Assembly (NCBI GenBank): GCA_023053685.1
Contig: JALIGW010000002.1
Span: 42,724,720 to 42,788,719 of the forward strand
Reading direction: 5' to 3'
Length of the DNA stretch: 64,000 nt
Source: Diadophis punctatus similis
Taxonomy: Eukaryota; Chordata; Lepidosauria; Squamata; Dipsadidae
Translations under genes and position numbers: made by a program
In this document: one piece after another, positions 1 through 13,290 of the stretch
Numbering within the stretch: the first letter of the stretch is position 1
How the letters are laid out: the number at the start of each line of letters is the position of its first letter
Notes under the pieces: model-generated
What the model was told of the DNA's origin: nothing
Seen by the model: only the letters and a program-made list of their open reading frames with translations
The model's database searches: none

Positions 1-14
1 ACAATAATTTTTCA

Positions 15-330
15 ATGTCAATTGTGTTCATGGGGGGTTCCAAAAGTTTTGGGATTCACCCAAGGTGCTGTCACTACAGGTACTATCATTGCTTTCTTTT
101 GCCACAGTCATTTCTTCTTCTATTTGCAGGTGTTATATTTGGCGTTTTTTTTCCAGTTCTTTCTCTTCTATTTTATTGTCTCCAGGTACTGCAAAATCCA
201 CTATACAGACTTCTTTTCCTTTCGTATCAGCAATTATTGAGTCTTGGGTGTTACATGGCAGATGCTTGTCTATTTGAATTCTAAAGTCCCAAATTATTTT
301 AATTTATTCATTTTCTATTACTTTGTCTAT
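15..330 (-). mobile_element. Decayed C-terminal piece of a non-LTR retrotransposon polyprotein
   Basis: One minus-strand frame reads WDFRIQIDKHLP and then VCIVDFAVPGDN followed by acidic and lysine-rich residues. This DK-x-L ... DFAVPGD pattern is one I associate with the C-terminal region of some non-LTR retrotransposon polyproteins. The frame breaks at a TAA about 70 codons in, after an AAAAAAA run, so the copy is dead. The exact clade cannot be assigned by eye. The element may extend past the left window edge. Confidence 0.45.
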
Positions 331-3300
331 TTTAGTTCTGAAATACACTGCTGGCCACTCATTTCCCTTCCCCCAATTGAGTTATCCAATTTGTATTCTA
401 AAATTATTCACTTGTAAAGGACACGTTTCAATTATCCATGTTTAAAATTCATGTGGCTTCACCAACATGAAGATTCACTAAGAATGTTACACCAATCTTA
501 AAAGAATTTTTTAGAAAAAATCTGTTAATATTATGGCATGTAACATACAACGTCACTGCAATGAAACAAGGACTGCCTCTTTAAAATATTTATTAAACTA
601 CTTTTCCACACTATCATCAAAGAATCTGCATTTGTATTGCTTCATTAAATGCTATGAAGCTTTCTTTAATGGATGAAGTATTGTATTATGTATTATAGTT
701 TCTGTCTTTTAGTACTATAATAATCTTTGAATTATTCATCTTTCATTGTTCTCTGTTGGTGTTTATTTGTTTTACATGGTATTATTAATATAAAAATATT
801 AATGAGGCATGATTATTAAATGACTTGATTTGATACTGTTTTTCCAAATGAAAGGCAAAGTCCTAATTTTGGCAGTCCAGAAATAAAAGCTATTAACTAC
901 TTTATTGCTTTAAAAATTATCACATTCTACCTGTAGTTCCTGTACTAGTACTACTTTTTGTTTTTTAAAAAAGATAATTTAAACAAGCATGGAGTTTATG
1001 GTGACGATCATTTTCAGTGTAAACATCCCTTCCTATTTTAGATATAAATGTATAATTATTAGTTGTTAAATATATAAGTCAATCACACAAGTTCCAAGTT
1101 ACACAAATTAAAACAAATTTAAAAAGTATATCCAACAACTGTTTTTCTAATGTAATACACATTTCCATTTGCTTATACCAAAGATATTTAAGAGCTTTTG
1201 TGTTCACAAGGACTGAGTCTTATTAACAATTGTAATGAATAGTTTACAATTTACAGTTTAAATAATAATTATAATGCTTTTTTATAAAGTCTTAAATAAA
1301 GTGAACTTACAATATAAGACAACTGATCACCATTCAACCAAGACATCAAGAATATTGCATGCTTTTTGTAATAACTATGAGTGTTTAAAATATTAGTAAG
1401 AATGACGGCTACAAAAATTAATTTGCTCTAAATTATTTTGACAATAAATTAGTTGTATCTGCATACCCATATATAACAATACTGCTACAAATAGCTATAC
1501 CCACCAACAGAAGTACTAACTTTTACTGTCCCCACTCCCACCACCAATAAATAAAATGCAAACAACATGCCAGAATAAAAACTTCTTAATTCTGATGTGT
1601 TTTCCTTAGTGGCAACACACATGCAATTCTATTGTGCCTCAAACCTCTCTCGGCCTCAATAGGCTCACCAACTGGAGTTGCCTCACTGCACTTTCACGTC
1701 ACATTACTTCTGCTTTTATAACTTTTCCACTTCTGAGCACTATCAATTATGCACTAGAATAACTGAGGCCTGGCTCGGCAATCTAACATAAAGGCCAATT
1801 ATGAGAGTAAATAATTTAAACACCTGCATGCCATGTTCTTTTCACCACTGATACGTAGCTCTTGTAATGCTATATATGTATTGGTAAAGACTGCTCATTC
1901 TGCTAATGTACAGATTCTGAATTTAGAGAAGGCATGGTTGGTGCATAATTTAGCCCTAAGGCTACAGCAAATGATTGACTCTAGATAAATTAGAACAGAG
2001 CTTTCTTTTCTTTTAAGTTAGTTTTGTTGGAAAATAATTTGCTTCAAATGGTATTTGGTAAATCTCAGTTAGTTAAATTTCCATAAAGGAAACAAAATTG
2101 CTGGTAGTAACAGAAAAGGAAGGAGTGATGGAATAAGGAAGCAAATGGATTTATCATCAACTATATTACCAAGATAAGTGTTAAGTATATTTGCAACTGT
2201 GGAAAGGAAAGAGTAGTGCTAAGCATATGCAAAACATTAACAATTCCTATTTCCCACACAAACTAATAATTGAAAAGCTATAGTTTTCAGATAACTTTTA
2301 CTTGGCTTTTATTATAAAATGCAAAACTACTTCTCACTCTTCCAAGGATTAGCTATGTAATGCTATCAGTATTATTGTTATACAACACATGTTAAAATAA
2401 GAGCTCAGCAAAAAAGGAAGATTCATGAAGAAGCGGTTTGAAATAATGTAGGATTCGTTTTGGAAAGAACATGTAGGGTTTCATTAGAAACATACTGTAG
2501 TTTCATGATTCAGCATTTCCAAGTTAGTAACTTAAAAGAAAAGGAATAACAGCTCATGTAGTTCTAAAACAACTAGGAAATCTTTATAATGAAGTGCAGT
2601 TGAGAGGGATGGATTTAAATTACACTTTCTGTTTGCTTTTGAAATCCACTAATAACATGACATAGCAAATGGAATGTTTCCATTTGAGAAGTATACTTCA
2701 TGCTTCAGTAACAGAAAGATTGCTGTTAAAGCAAACTCAGCTCCTACAGAATCCTTGCAGACAAATCTGTGTCATAAGCAAAGTTCAGAAGAGAGACAAA
2801 GAAAGAAAATTAACAATTTGAAGAACATTAGATCTGTTTCTCCTCTCTCCCCCAACCCAAATATTAAAAAAAAGAAAAGAAATGAGAAAGGAAAGGGATA
2901 TACTTTTGAAAGCACTGCTTTCAGAAAAAGTTGGGATTTAGCCATGTCAATTTCAAATTGAAGAGTAGTAGTTGCTTAAAAAAGCAAACTCAGTTAATGG
3001 TATCCATATGATATAACCAATCAGCATAGTCAGACTCGATAAACAATCATGCAGTCATTTTTGTGAAAGTTGTCATTATCTGGTTTGAGCTAACCATCAA
3101 GATGTTTCACATCCTCTACCCACCAGATCTATCTTCAAATTTTAGCTTAAATGCAAAAGTGGAGTAGGTTATAGATCTCATATGCAGAAAGGGATTTGCA
3201 CATTATGAACATTTCAGTATGATTTGTTTCATACTATCCACCAGTCATAAATATTTTTTTAAATGAGTGGTTTTTAAACCTTTCCTCAACTGCATGCAGT

Positions 3301-6300
3301 TTTCCAAGGGCATGTTACAGATAACTTTTTAAGGTTTTATGGTTTCCTAATAAGAATTCTAGCCCACTCTAGTAAATCCTATTCATCATTGGCCCTAATA
3401 TTGCCATCTTTTATAAAATGTTTGAAATGCATTGTAAAATTATTGTAAAACTATCACAACTTGACCTGCTTTTCTATCTCTAGCACACATACACCAAAAA
3501 TAAATCCCTGGCTTCATATTATATAACACATAAAATAAACTAATATATATATAAACATATTTTTCACATCTATTGTGCAAACTCCACTAAATTCAATGGT
3601 TACTTCATATATGTATAAATTTTTATCCATTTTATCCATGCAGGAATAGAGAAAACAATCTTCTCATAGCAATCCCTCTAATTCAACACATTTTATGTGT
3701 TGTAATGAGAGGCATTTTATAGAGGTAGTAATTATCATGGTTTTTAAGCCTTAGGTAATAGCCACATAGTGGGAAGGTTCAGCGAAGGCAAAGTTTCTAA
3801 TTAAGTAATATAAATGCATTTCCACTAAATGCTACATGGAGAGAATGATAGATAAGACCATATTTGTAAAACAACCCACCCACCAATGGGATGAAAGGTT
3901 TAGCAGAAAGCTCATGAACAAGATATCTCTACTAAAGTGCCAGTAATGAATAAAAACAACATAAAGAAAGCTTTTATTTGTCCAGTTAAGTTACTATGCT
4001 AAAAGCCAATTTAGCACACATTTGTTACACCAGAAATATTGACCACTCTTTCTTTTCTTTGTGTATGGACTATAACTAGTGTTAACAACAAGGTCTCCGA
4101 AATTTTTTTTAAAAGAACCTAACATCTCCAGGTATTACTGAAACTGAGGTGATGCAACTCTATGTGTCAAACAATGATCATCATGCCAGCAATCATGGCT
4201 CAGATATATTCTCAATAAGCAAAATTCCATAAAATTTAACTGGGTCTCACAGAACAGTAAGAGCCAGCTCCAGCACATCATCCTAACCATTCCAGTCTTA
4301 TGACTCCTTAAGCTACATGTTTTAGCCACTATGATCAACAGCAGGTGCAGAAGGGGCATCTTAACTAAGGCCATAGAAAAAAGATTACTTAGTCTCCTCC
4401 TGCACCAAGTCCCTAATCAAAACTGGAACAAAACCTAGTCCCTGTTGTAAATGTATACTATAGAGAAAAGATCCTCACCCTCTCCAGAGATTAATCCTAC
4501 TCCTGATTCAATAAAAAAGACCATTTTCATGTTCCTGGTGTTGCACTATATTTTCAGACACTTTTTAGGAGACCACTATTTTCAAGGAATACGAGGAAAT
4601 TATGCAAGCTATATCCAATGGCTTTATATAGTCTCCTGGGAATTTTTTTCTATCGTTTGCGTGCTAAGGTCTGCCTGCCCTTCCTGTTTGTAAGCCTGCA
4701 CATAGCTTTTAATAATTAATTTAGTCCAAAGCACACAGCATGCACAAATTCAATATGAGGAAATGCTTTATCTGCCCCATCATAGGTTAATAATCGGATA
4801 AAACTAGAAGCACCAGGGAATTCATGGCAAATTCCGAGGAAATGACGTATAGATGCTTTAAACATTTTATTATAGTCTAGTCAATAAATCAATAAGGAAT
4901 AAAACCATTTTAGATTTTACATGTATTTTAATATTTTATATTTTACATTTATTTTAATATATCCATATGTAATATTTACAAGTAATTATTTCATATCAGT
5001 TATAATGAAATCAAGAAACTACAGCATTAGTTTTAATTTTAATTATTAAAAAACTGAACAAATGTTATTGAATATATATGAGACAATTAAAAATAGTTTA
5101 TTTAGCTAAAAAAATGCCAATTTCTTGTTAATATCTTGAAGCGCATACAATATATTACTTTAGGTAAAGGCTTATTCAAAGGGCAGGGTTCAAATTCTAT
5201 TTTGTAAAAAATCTTTTTGCAAAAGATAACAAAGCTATTTAAAGAATCCACATTTAATTTTGGGATGCTTTCTGTAAATACCAAAGAATACATATCTTAT
5301 ACTATTATCCTTTTCTTACCAATTTCCTAACATTTTTACCTCGCTCATACATTTACAAACATATACAAATGCACTCACACTTTTTCAAATATTATTAAGA
5401 GTTAAGATTAAAATGTCAGTTTCTTCAACAGAATATACAATAAGTGCCTCCGTTATCCAGAAACTAAAGGCCAATTATATTTGCCCATGCACTGTTCCCA
5501 TATAACATTTGAACTATGAAACATATTACTGCTGATAAAAATATTGATAGAATTAAATACTGAAAAATGTATATAACTCTGTTTATGTCGAGGCATACAG
5601 ACAATGTTGTCATAGTAGATGGTTGTTCATATGTACAGAAAAACCCAACAGATAATTCTTAAATAGACACAAAGTAATGAATAATTTTATTACTATACAC
5701 TTTCTGTATATATGGAGGAGGGAAACAGATGCTTTTTAAAAATATCACAATATTCTTTGGATTAAGGTTAGATATCATACTTATTTTAAATTAATGAAGT
5801 TAAATATATACAAAATTTAACAATCAACTAAATATATAATTTATTTCGCAACAAAATCTAGATTAAATTAAAAAGTATGCCTCCTGAATAAGATGGATAT
5901 ACTTCAGACAAGTATAGGATTGCACGTATTTTGGTTTTTTTCTCAAAATATGTAATTACATTGTCTGTGTGAGAGATATATAGGTTCTCCAACGTTCCAG
6001 AATTTTTAAAACAATTGCATTTTTGGGGACTGTTGTTTTTATTTACAATACAACAGATTTTTACAGCAAAAAAACCATACAGTTGAATTCATAATTTTAC
6101 GGTACGCTAAGTCTTCTTATTGTTTTTGGCTTAATCACAAATTCGCTGCATTTTACCATCACCGCATTATTATGTTGAGTTACAATATAATAAATAAGCT
6201 AGGATGAAGGTAAAGCATAATGGATACTTTTTCATTAGACATCAAAAGATCAGGACCTTTTCCACCAAAGCCTGATTTTCAAAATTCCAGTTAATCTAAA

Positions 6301-7179
6301 ATTTGATTAAGATTTAAGCAGATATATTTTATTGCAACTAAGCCAGAAATAGGTACATCCTTACATAACTGTTAAGAAAAGTGTATTTTGTTGACTAGCA
6401 AATACAACATCTAATAGTACACAGAATCCTAATTCAGTATCCTTGTCGTAATAAGCAGTAAATGAACTGAACTTGATTCATAATGAAATAGGGAGGAATT
6501 TGTCACTGCATTCTTTTGAATTTAAAAAAAATTACTTCTCAAACTAGCCCACAATTCCTTGGCTATCCTGCCGGTCTTTCTTTCCAGCATTAACAGGACT
6601 GGGTGTGCTTATTTTTTTTTTTTTTACAAATCATCTAAGATCATTCTGACACATTCATCTTATAACTCATGCTAGAAATAGCGAAGTATCAATTGTTGGT
6701 ATCTGGCATTTTATTAGACATTTGCATTATTACTGAAAGAAGATTGATGCAGTAATAAGAGGGGTGGAAACACAGAAAAACAAATCTTATATGTTCATGA
6801 GCTGTCTTTGAACTGTCTACATGTACTGACTATATAACAAATGTTTTCTTAAGTCAATAGGGTAAAGTCAAAAATACATTTAGAGAAAAATGGAAAACTT
6901 AGGGAAACTGGGGGAATCTCTACCAAATGCTAAACATGATTATAAACTTTTCTGAATTCTATTATAAACACACACACAAAAAGAAATGTCTTGCAACTAT
7001 GTTTATTCATTCCCAAGAATTTCAGTGTACTCAGTTTTATATCCATAAAAAAGAAATATATGCTTTAAAGTCAGTTTTAGTGATGGGTGACTACCTAAAC
7101 ACGTCCCAGCATTTTTTTCTTGGCAACATTTTCAAAAGTAGCTTGCTACTGCCTTCTTCTCATGGCTGAGGGACAGATG
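331..7179. other. EFNA5: AT-rich intronic DNA, no recognised gene or repeat
   Basis: Non-repetitive-looking AT-rich sequence. Short open frames (for example 4135-4374 and 2674-2961) show no protein-like composition, no homology I recognise, and no splice context. An AT-only patch near 4915-5060 and a T run at 6611-6625 are low complexity. Conserved non-coding elements may be present but cannot be judged without alignment. Confidence 0.6.
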
Positions 7180-7305
7180 CTAACCAGGTTAACCTCAGAG
7201 AGAATGGCTAACCAAAGTCACCCAGCTGGCTTTATGTCTAAGGCAGAACTAAAACTCACAACTTCCTGGTTTTAATTTGAATCATTAAGCATTATACCAA
7301 TGTAG
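7180..7305 (+). mobile_element. MIR-like SINE fragment
   Basis: Contains the series GTCACCCAGCTGGCTTT, then a decayed 'aaggcagaactaaaactcacaacttcctggttt' theme, then 'accaatg'. The same order occurs at 45001-45229 and 46320-46525. It is the typical squamate MIR/CORE-like SINE body derived from a tRNA-type 'accept and sort' block. This copy is 5' truncated and diverged. Confidence 0.55.
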
Positions 7306-8110
7306 TACATGGTAAATTATTTTGGACAAAGTATATTATTTAGCAAACATATGATAAATAATTTATGATTTTTTTAAGAGAAAGCTTTTAAATATGTACA
7401 ATTCAGTGGGAATATTACTACATGTAATATTACAGTGTTTTGATATGATTGAACAATTGTATTAAACAATTCACTTAGTACAATCACTAAAGTTACCAAA
7501 TTACAAAATATATTTTTATTATATATTTTAATTAAATGAATGTATGTCAGAAATCCATTTTGTATGATCCACAGAAAGCAATATTTAAAGCCTATGGAAC
7601 AGCATCTAGTCTTCAAACAGATTTATTTTTTTTCTACACTCTTTTACAATATGTAAAAGTACTTCAGTTATTATACTTAAATATAACAAAGGTATATCAT
7701 GAAACTCAAGTCCAATAAGTCTATCTTAGTTACATGTCTCAATCTTATTTTTACATGTCTCAATCTTACAATTTAAAAAATTTAAATTTCAAAAAAGTAC
7801 AAAAAGTAACAATATGACATCTGTCAATCCAACATGTGGCAAAATGATAGATGGCCAATAGTCATAGGAGCATTTACAATAAGATAAATGATCTAGAGTA
7901 GACAACTTTTGAAATGTTCCACAAGAATTTGTTTTTCAGAATGGCATAGCAAAAATATCCACCCTTTTAAGACTACCTTTTTTCTCAAAGCTATCTTATT
8001 TTTCTAAAACTGCACAGTATTCTAGATTTTAAAAATCATTCCTCAGCATATTTTCTTATACGAAAGTACTGTCAGTACTATTTCTATGTGTCCTGGACAG
8101 TGATCTATAG

Positions 8111-8181
<71 letters not shown>

Positions 8182-8190
8182 CTTTCTTTT
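8111..8190 (+). repeat. (CTTT)n microsatellite
   Basis: About 18 nearly perfect CTTT units, with one interruption near the 3' end. It lies in EFNA5 intron 1. It is complementary to the AAAG array 1.2 kb downstream. Confidence 0.97.
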
Positions 8191-8246
8191 CTATTTGTCG
8201 TAGTTAAGACTTTAGTATTTTGCTCATTCAGAACTGAAATGATATA

Positions 8247-8326
8247 AATTCTACAGTTCTGTAACTCAATTTTAAACAATATATTTCAATATGTTGTTTA
8301 AAATTGAGTTACAGAACTGTAGAATT
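8247..8326. repeat. Perfect 33-bp inverted repeat, 14-bp spacer
   Basis: Arms 8247-8279 and 8294-8326 are exact reverse complements over 33 bases, separated by an AT-rich 14-base spacer. The arms show no terminal repeat or target duplication typical of a transposon. Origin by template switching during replication, or a small foldback element, are both possible. Confidence 0.95.
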
Positions 8327-9425
8327 ACACTTAACAAGCATTAGAATTATTTAACTTATTTAATACTCTTAATTTTTTTTCTTTATATTTTAGAGCTTTA
8401 TGTTTGATTATGAACAAAACCTGGCTACATGATGAATCTAAGTATACACACATGCACACACACATTATTTCGTTCTCTATTTCCTTAGTGCCTCACTTCC
8501 CTCCCCTTCTTTGCTCCAGTGAGCTGTTGTTCTTGGAATACTATCTGCTCACATGCAGAACCACAACCACCTGGGCCTCTGAAGGGTCCTCAGTTCTTGG
8601 TCCTGAATGGTAATTGTCTCAGAGAGCACCCTTACAGACATTTCAAGCATCGGAGCTTATTAAAATCCTGAAGGGCAGTAATCCCTGAATGCCACTAAAA
8701 AGATCTCCAGCTGCTACCGTTTATGAAGTGGGCTTGACAAGAGAGAAAAAAGAGGAAAGGGCTACAGAAAGAGAAAAGAATTTAGAAAAGGGCAAGTTAT
8801 CCAAACAACTTCCCTTGGGGAGAGAATAGGGGGAGAAGAGTCATGTTTTATCAGCTTAGGTTTCCTTGCCTCAGTTCCCAAAAGGTATTCCTCTCCCTGC
8901 TGTTTTCCTTTTCCTCACAGAACACAAAACACAAGCTCTTGTTCAATCTTCTTTGTATTTTTAAAATATCTCATTAACATATTGAGATGGAAAGTTTAAA
9001 AAGAAATGAATTGGGAAGAACAGATCAAGAAGCCAACTAAATCTGAAGTTTCCCCAAGCACACAGAAGATTCCTAAAATGTGTTTATGTAAAAACAATCA
9101 AAAATATAAAACTCTTACTTTTTTGGGAGAAGGTTTTTCATTTGTGAGAGTTGATTAATAAACATTCAGCACTTTGCTCATGGCTCCTCAGAAGAGGTGC
9201 AGAAAGTTGAACGATGCTGGCAGAAGGCTTTTGTATTTGGAAACAATGAATAGGATGACTTCTTAAAACCTTCCTTGTCACCCTCCATTAGAAACAGATG
9301 GACACCTTGGATCAAATTTTTTAGACAAACATTACATTGTAACACTCCTTTATCTTATATTAACTTTCATGAAAGGGTTTAACCACCCCAAACTACATGA
9401 GTTTTTGTATATACATTTTTAAGCC

Positions 9426-9426
9426 A

Positions 9427-9518
<92 letters not shown>

Positions 9519-9520
9519 AA
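9426..9520 (+). repeat. (AAAG)n microsatellite
   Basis: About 24 uninterrupted AAAG units. It is the reverse complement motif of the CTTT array at 8111-8190. Confidence 0.98.
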
Positions 9521-10279
9521 TCCTTTTCAGATAAGCAGGACAGAAGGCATAGATAGATAAATGGAGCTAAGAATAGTTCTTCCAATTAGATAAGATCCTA
9601 GATAAGTTCTCCTTATCCACTGTGAAAGCCCCTTTGGATTCAAGGCAAAAAAGTACCTTGGAGCGCATAGGACACTCATGTAACTCAAAGAGTTACTCAT
9701 GTAACTCAAAGGGATTACTGCAGTTGATGGACCTCAACAGCTCTGGTGCAATTCCCAAGAAAAGATATGTTTGGTTTGAGAAGATGAAGATAAGTAATCA
9801 ATGCAAGGTCCTATTTCTTCCAATGGACTTTTTTGCCTTTGATTCTAAAGTACTGCAGAATCCTGTTTGAAAACTATATTCTAATTCAACTTGTTAACAA
9901 CATTTGGGTGGTCATTTACTATGGTCCTCCAGTAAAATAAGCAGCAGGGGTAATAACTATTTCTCAAATCACCATCACAGAAAGGCAATTCAACTTCGTA
10001 CAGTCATTACTCATGAGTTCAATAGGATTAATTTTCCAAATAGAAAAAAAAATGTAATACTATAGTCCTTAAGGGATCTATTGTAAAAGCCAATCAATTA
10101 GAGTAAAATCAGTTTGTATTGAAAGCAAAAACATTTGTGAAGATATTTCAAGATATATTGATTGCAGAATAACATATTACTAATATAGTACATAAGCCCT
10201 AGCTATTTTTGCATAACTATAATTCTTCCTTCAAGCAAATCTTTGTCCAAGAGCTACTGTATGTGTCTCTGCTGCACCA

Positions 10280-10328
<49 letters not shown>

Positions 10329-12012
10329 ACAAAACTGAGTTTCGTGTAACGTATTATGAAGTCAGGGTTTCTTTCACCTATTACTAATTTATTAACTTAT
10401 TTTTTAACAAACTGTAATGGCATCCATTTAGAGGTTTCTATTCTTAGTCAAATCTTTAACCTTTTCTATGCCCTGTAAAAAGAAAACCTTTGTAAATGAA
10501 AATGAATTCCAGAATTTTCTATCATAATGTGACTTCTGGTGTATTCTGCATACAACTGGCTAACTAAACAAGTTAGCTAAGACACTGTTTTTACTTGGTA
10601 TAAAATATGATTACAAAAGATTGATTATGCCACTTTATCAAGCAGTTCCCTGAGACCAATGGATATAAACTTCATGACTTCAGAGTGTGGATGCATTTTT
10701 TTTCTTGGTAGTTCCTTGATTAGGGTATTGTTTTCTACTTGTTTGTCTAATATTAATCCCTGCTTTTCTGGAAGTAGGTGAGATTGATATTTTACTCATT
10801 CTGTGAAATTTGAATATTTTAATTTTTTGATAAATATTTTTTCAATAACAATCACTTATATTTTTATCATTATTTTATTCTGTGGTTTTATTTCCTTCTT
10901 GTATACCACCCAGAATCACTTTTAGTATAATTGGTGGTTATATTAATGTGATAGATATATGATAAACAGACAGACAGACAGACTTCTTGGTCTTCTGCTG
11001 CTTGAAGACTCACACTAATGTTTTTGGTCAATTTCCTTCCAAGAATGCTATCTATTTTAAGATTTATGAAGAAGCTAAAAAGGACTAGGTCACTTTAATG
11101 AAAAGAAGAGAGCTGCTGCACTGTCTAATATAGAACACTATTAGTTTTCAAAGCATGCATAACTGTATTAAATAACATTAAACAAATGACTGAATTAAAT
11201 AAATATGCTATTCAAAGGCATAATTAGCTTTCTCATATTTATTATTTAATACACCCACTGAAAAATATAGGTTACTTGAAACAATGTGTCCTATCTTTTT
11301 TATAATTCATTATGCTCCATATTTTCAGCAAACTAATTTAACAAAGTTAAATTTCACAGGAAATTATTTGATCTATTTTGATTAATTCAGGGAGCTGATT
11401 AAAATAATCTGAAACTGAAACTACTGCTGGTCGGGTAATTCCAAACTACTTTAACATGCTTCCAAATACCTTACCACAATTTTCATGCTTAATATGCACC
11501 CATAATACTTGTATTATTTGTTGATTTTCTTTGTAGAGTTTATAATCAAAACATAGTCTATTTAAATCTAGCTGATTTCTATAATAAATTCAATTCGTTC
11601 CATGTTTTTCTGTTTTTTAATGAAAAAAGCAACTAGACCACAATATATTCGACATAACTAATAAGTCATATACAATATTGTATAAAAACATTCATGGTTT
11701 GGAATACTGTAATTTTTCATGCTTTATAGTAATACAAATAGTACTTAATATTGCATCTTAGGAAGTTGTGTTAACATTAAGTCAAAGTATTATTATAAGC
11801 AGAATAAAAACTAGCACTAGAGTTCTATATTTTATCACTTCAAGATTATTTCTTTACCAGTACTTGTTTATGCAAGAACATGATTAGAAATATTCAAATG
11901 TACAACCGAAAAAATCAATGTATAGTTATTATGTGTATCTCAACTACATTTATTAAACACAAACCAATTTCATACACATAACATGCTCCTTTAAATAAAT
12001 ACAGTGGAAAAG
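9521..12012. other. EFNA5: AT-rich intronic DNA
   Basis: Apart from the CA array and a short (CAGA)4 run near 10967-10983, I recognise no gene or dispersed repeat here. Open frames are short and of chance composition. Confidence 0.55.
10282..10328 (+). repeat. (CA)n microsatellite
   Basis: About 23 CA units within otherwise ordinary AT-rich intron sequence. Confidence 0.97.
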
Positions 12013-12793
12013 TACCGTATTTTTTGGAGTATAAGACGCACCTTTTTCCTCCCTAAAAGTGGCTGAAAATTTGGGTGCGTTTTATACTTCGAATGTAGCT
12101 TTTTTTCCAGGCCTAACTAGGTGCTAACAGATCTTCCCAACTCTTACCTTGCAGGCTTTTTCATTGTTACTCTCTCCAAAGAATGTTTTTCCAGCCCTAA
12201 GTCTTTGCAGAATTTTTTTTCATTGCTCTACTTGCTCCGAATAAGTTTTTTTCTAGCCCTAACCAGGTGCTAACTATCTTCCCAGCTCTTACCGGCTTGC
12301 AGGCTCTTTCATTGTTATTCTCTCAGAAGAAGGTTTTTTTAAGTCCTAACCAGGAGATAAAATAATGTGCTGAAGCTGCTCTGAATAACTTTTTTTCTAG
12401 CCCTAACCAGGTGCTAATAATCTTCCCAGCTCTTTCTGGCTTGCTTGCTCTTTCATTGTTACTCTCTCAGAAGAATGTTTTTCCAGCCCTAAGTCTTTGC
12501 AGGGTTTTTTTCATTGCTCTACTTGCTCTGAATAAGTTTTTTTCTAGCCCTAACTAGGTGCTAACGATCTTCCCAGCTCTTACTGGCTTGCATGCTCTTT
12601 CATTGTTACTCTCTCAGAAGAAGGTTTTTTTTAAGTCCTAACCAGGGGATAAAATAATGTGCTGAAGCTGACCAGACTAAGGATGCTAGCCAGATGAATA
12701 CCTGGTAGGCAGATTGTTTTCCCCTATTTTCCTCCCCAAAAACTAAGGTGCGTCTTATACTCCGGTGCTTCTTATACTCCGAAAGATACGGTA
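12013..12793. mobile_element. Non-autonomous TIR DNA transposon with internal tandem repeats
   Basis: The left end reads TACCGTATTTTTTGGAGTAT and the right end is its diverged reverse complement (...TACTCCGAAAGATACGGTA). GTATAAGACGCACC lies just inside the left end, and its reverse complement lies inside the right end, where the 'cttatactcc' block is present twice. TA at both outer edges fits a TA target duplication, as in Tc1/mariner-type elements, but the superfamily is inferred. The interior codes for nothing. It has four copies of a roughly 145-bp unit with AGGTGCTAA anchors at 12119, 12265, 12409 and 12556. Alternating subtypes form a 291-bp dimer present about twice. Confidence 0.85.
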
Positions 12794-13087
12794 ATTCTTT
12801 TATGTTAACATTCTACGAATGAGCTGAACTAAAAGACAAAAGGTACTGTCAATGTAAGATTGCAACTATAGAAAACACTGAAAATCAGAGAATAAAACTG
12901 TTCTTTTTTTTTAGTGTGATAAGGGCAGCTAGATAGCAATCTAGATTATATGGTGATAAGGGAAAGCAGAAAAATTATTCCTTCCCCCAAAATCTGTACT
13001 ATTTTGGCACAATAATGAAACAATCAAAAGTGGACTCCACTCAATTGACCCAAATGCGGTCAATTGGAAAAAAAACAGGTCTAAACA

Positions 13088-13290
13088 GTCTGTGGAGTTT
13101 CTCAATCATCCAGGTCATGGTTGTGCAAAAGATGCTTTTTCCAAAAGGCAACTGGAATTTCTTCGGGGGGTTTTCTTCCCCACCAGTCAGTTAGAACTGA
13201 AGAAACTTCTTGGATGAGAAGCGAAATATTTTCAAAGAAAAAAAATCCAAGAAACTCCAGTTGTCTTTTGGAAAAAGCACCTTTTGGGTA
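13088..13290. mobile_element. Foldback DNA element, shortened copy
   Basis: Left side 'atccaggtcatggttgtgcaaaagatgc' style sequence and GGCAACTGGAATTTCTT is followed by a reverse-complement right arm with GATGAGAAGCGAAAT and a 'ttggaaaaagcacctttt' terminus. The same words, in the same inverted layout, make up the larger element at 47307-47695, so both belong to one family. This copy lacks the long centre. Confidence 0.75.

Noticed and set aside
8043..9585. Lys/Glu/Arg and Phe/Leu/Ser repeat frames
   Set aside because: They are translations of the CTTT and AAAG microsatellites.
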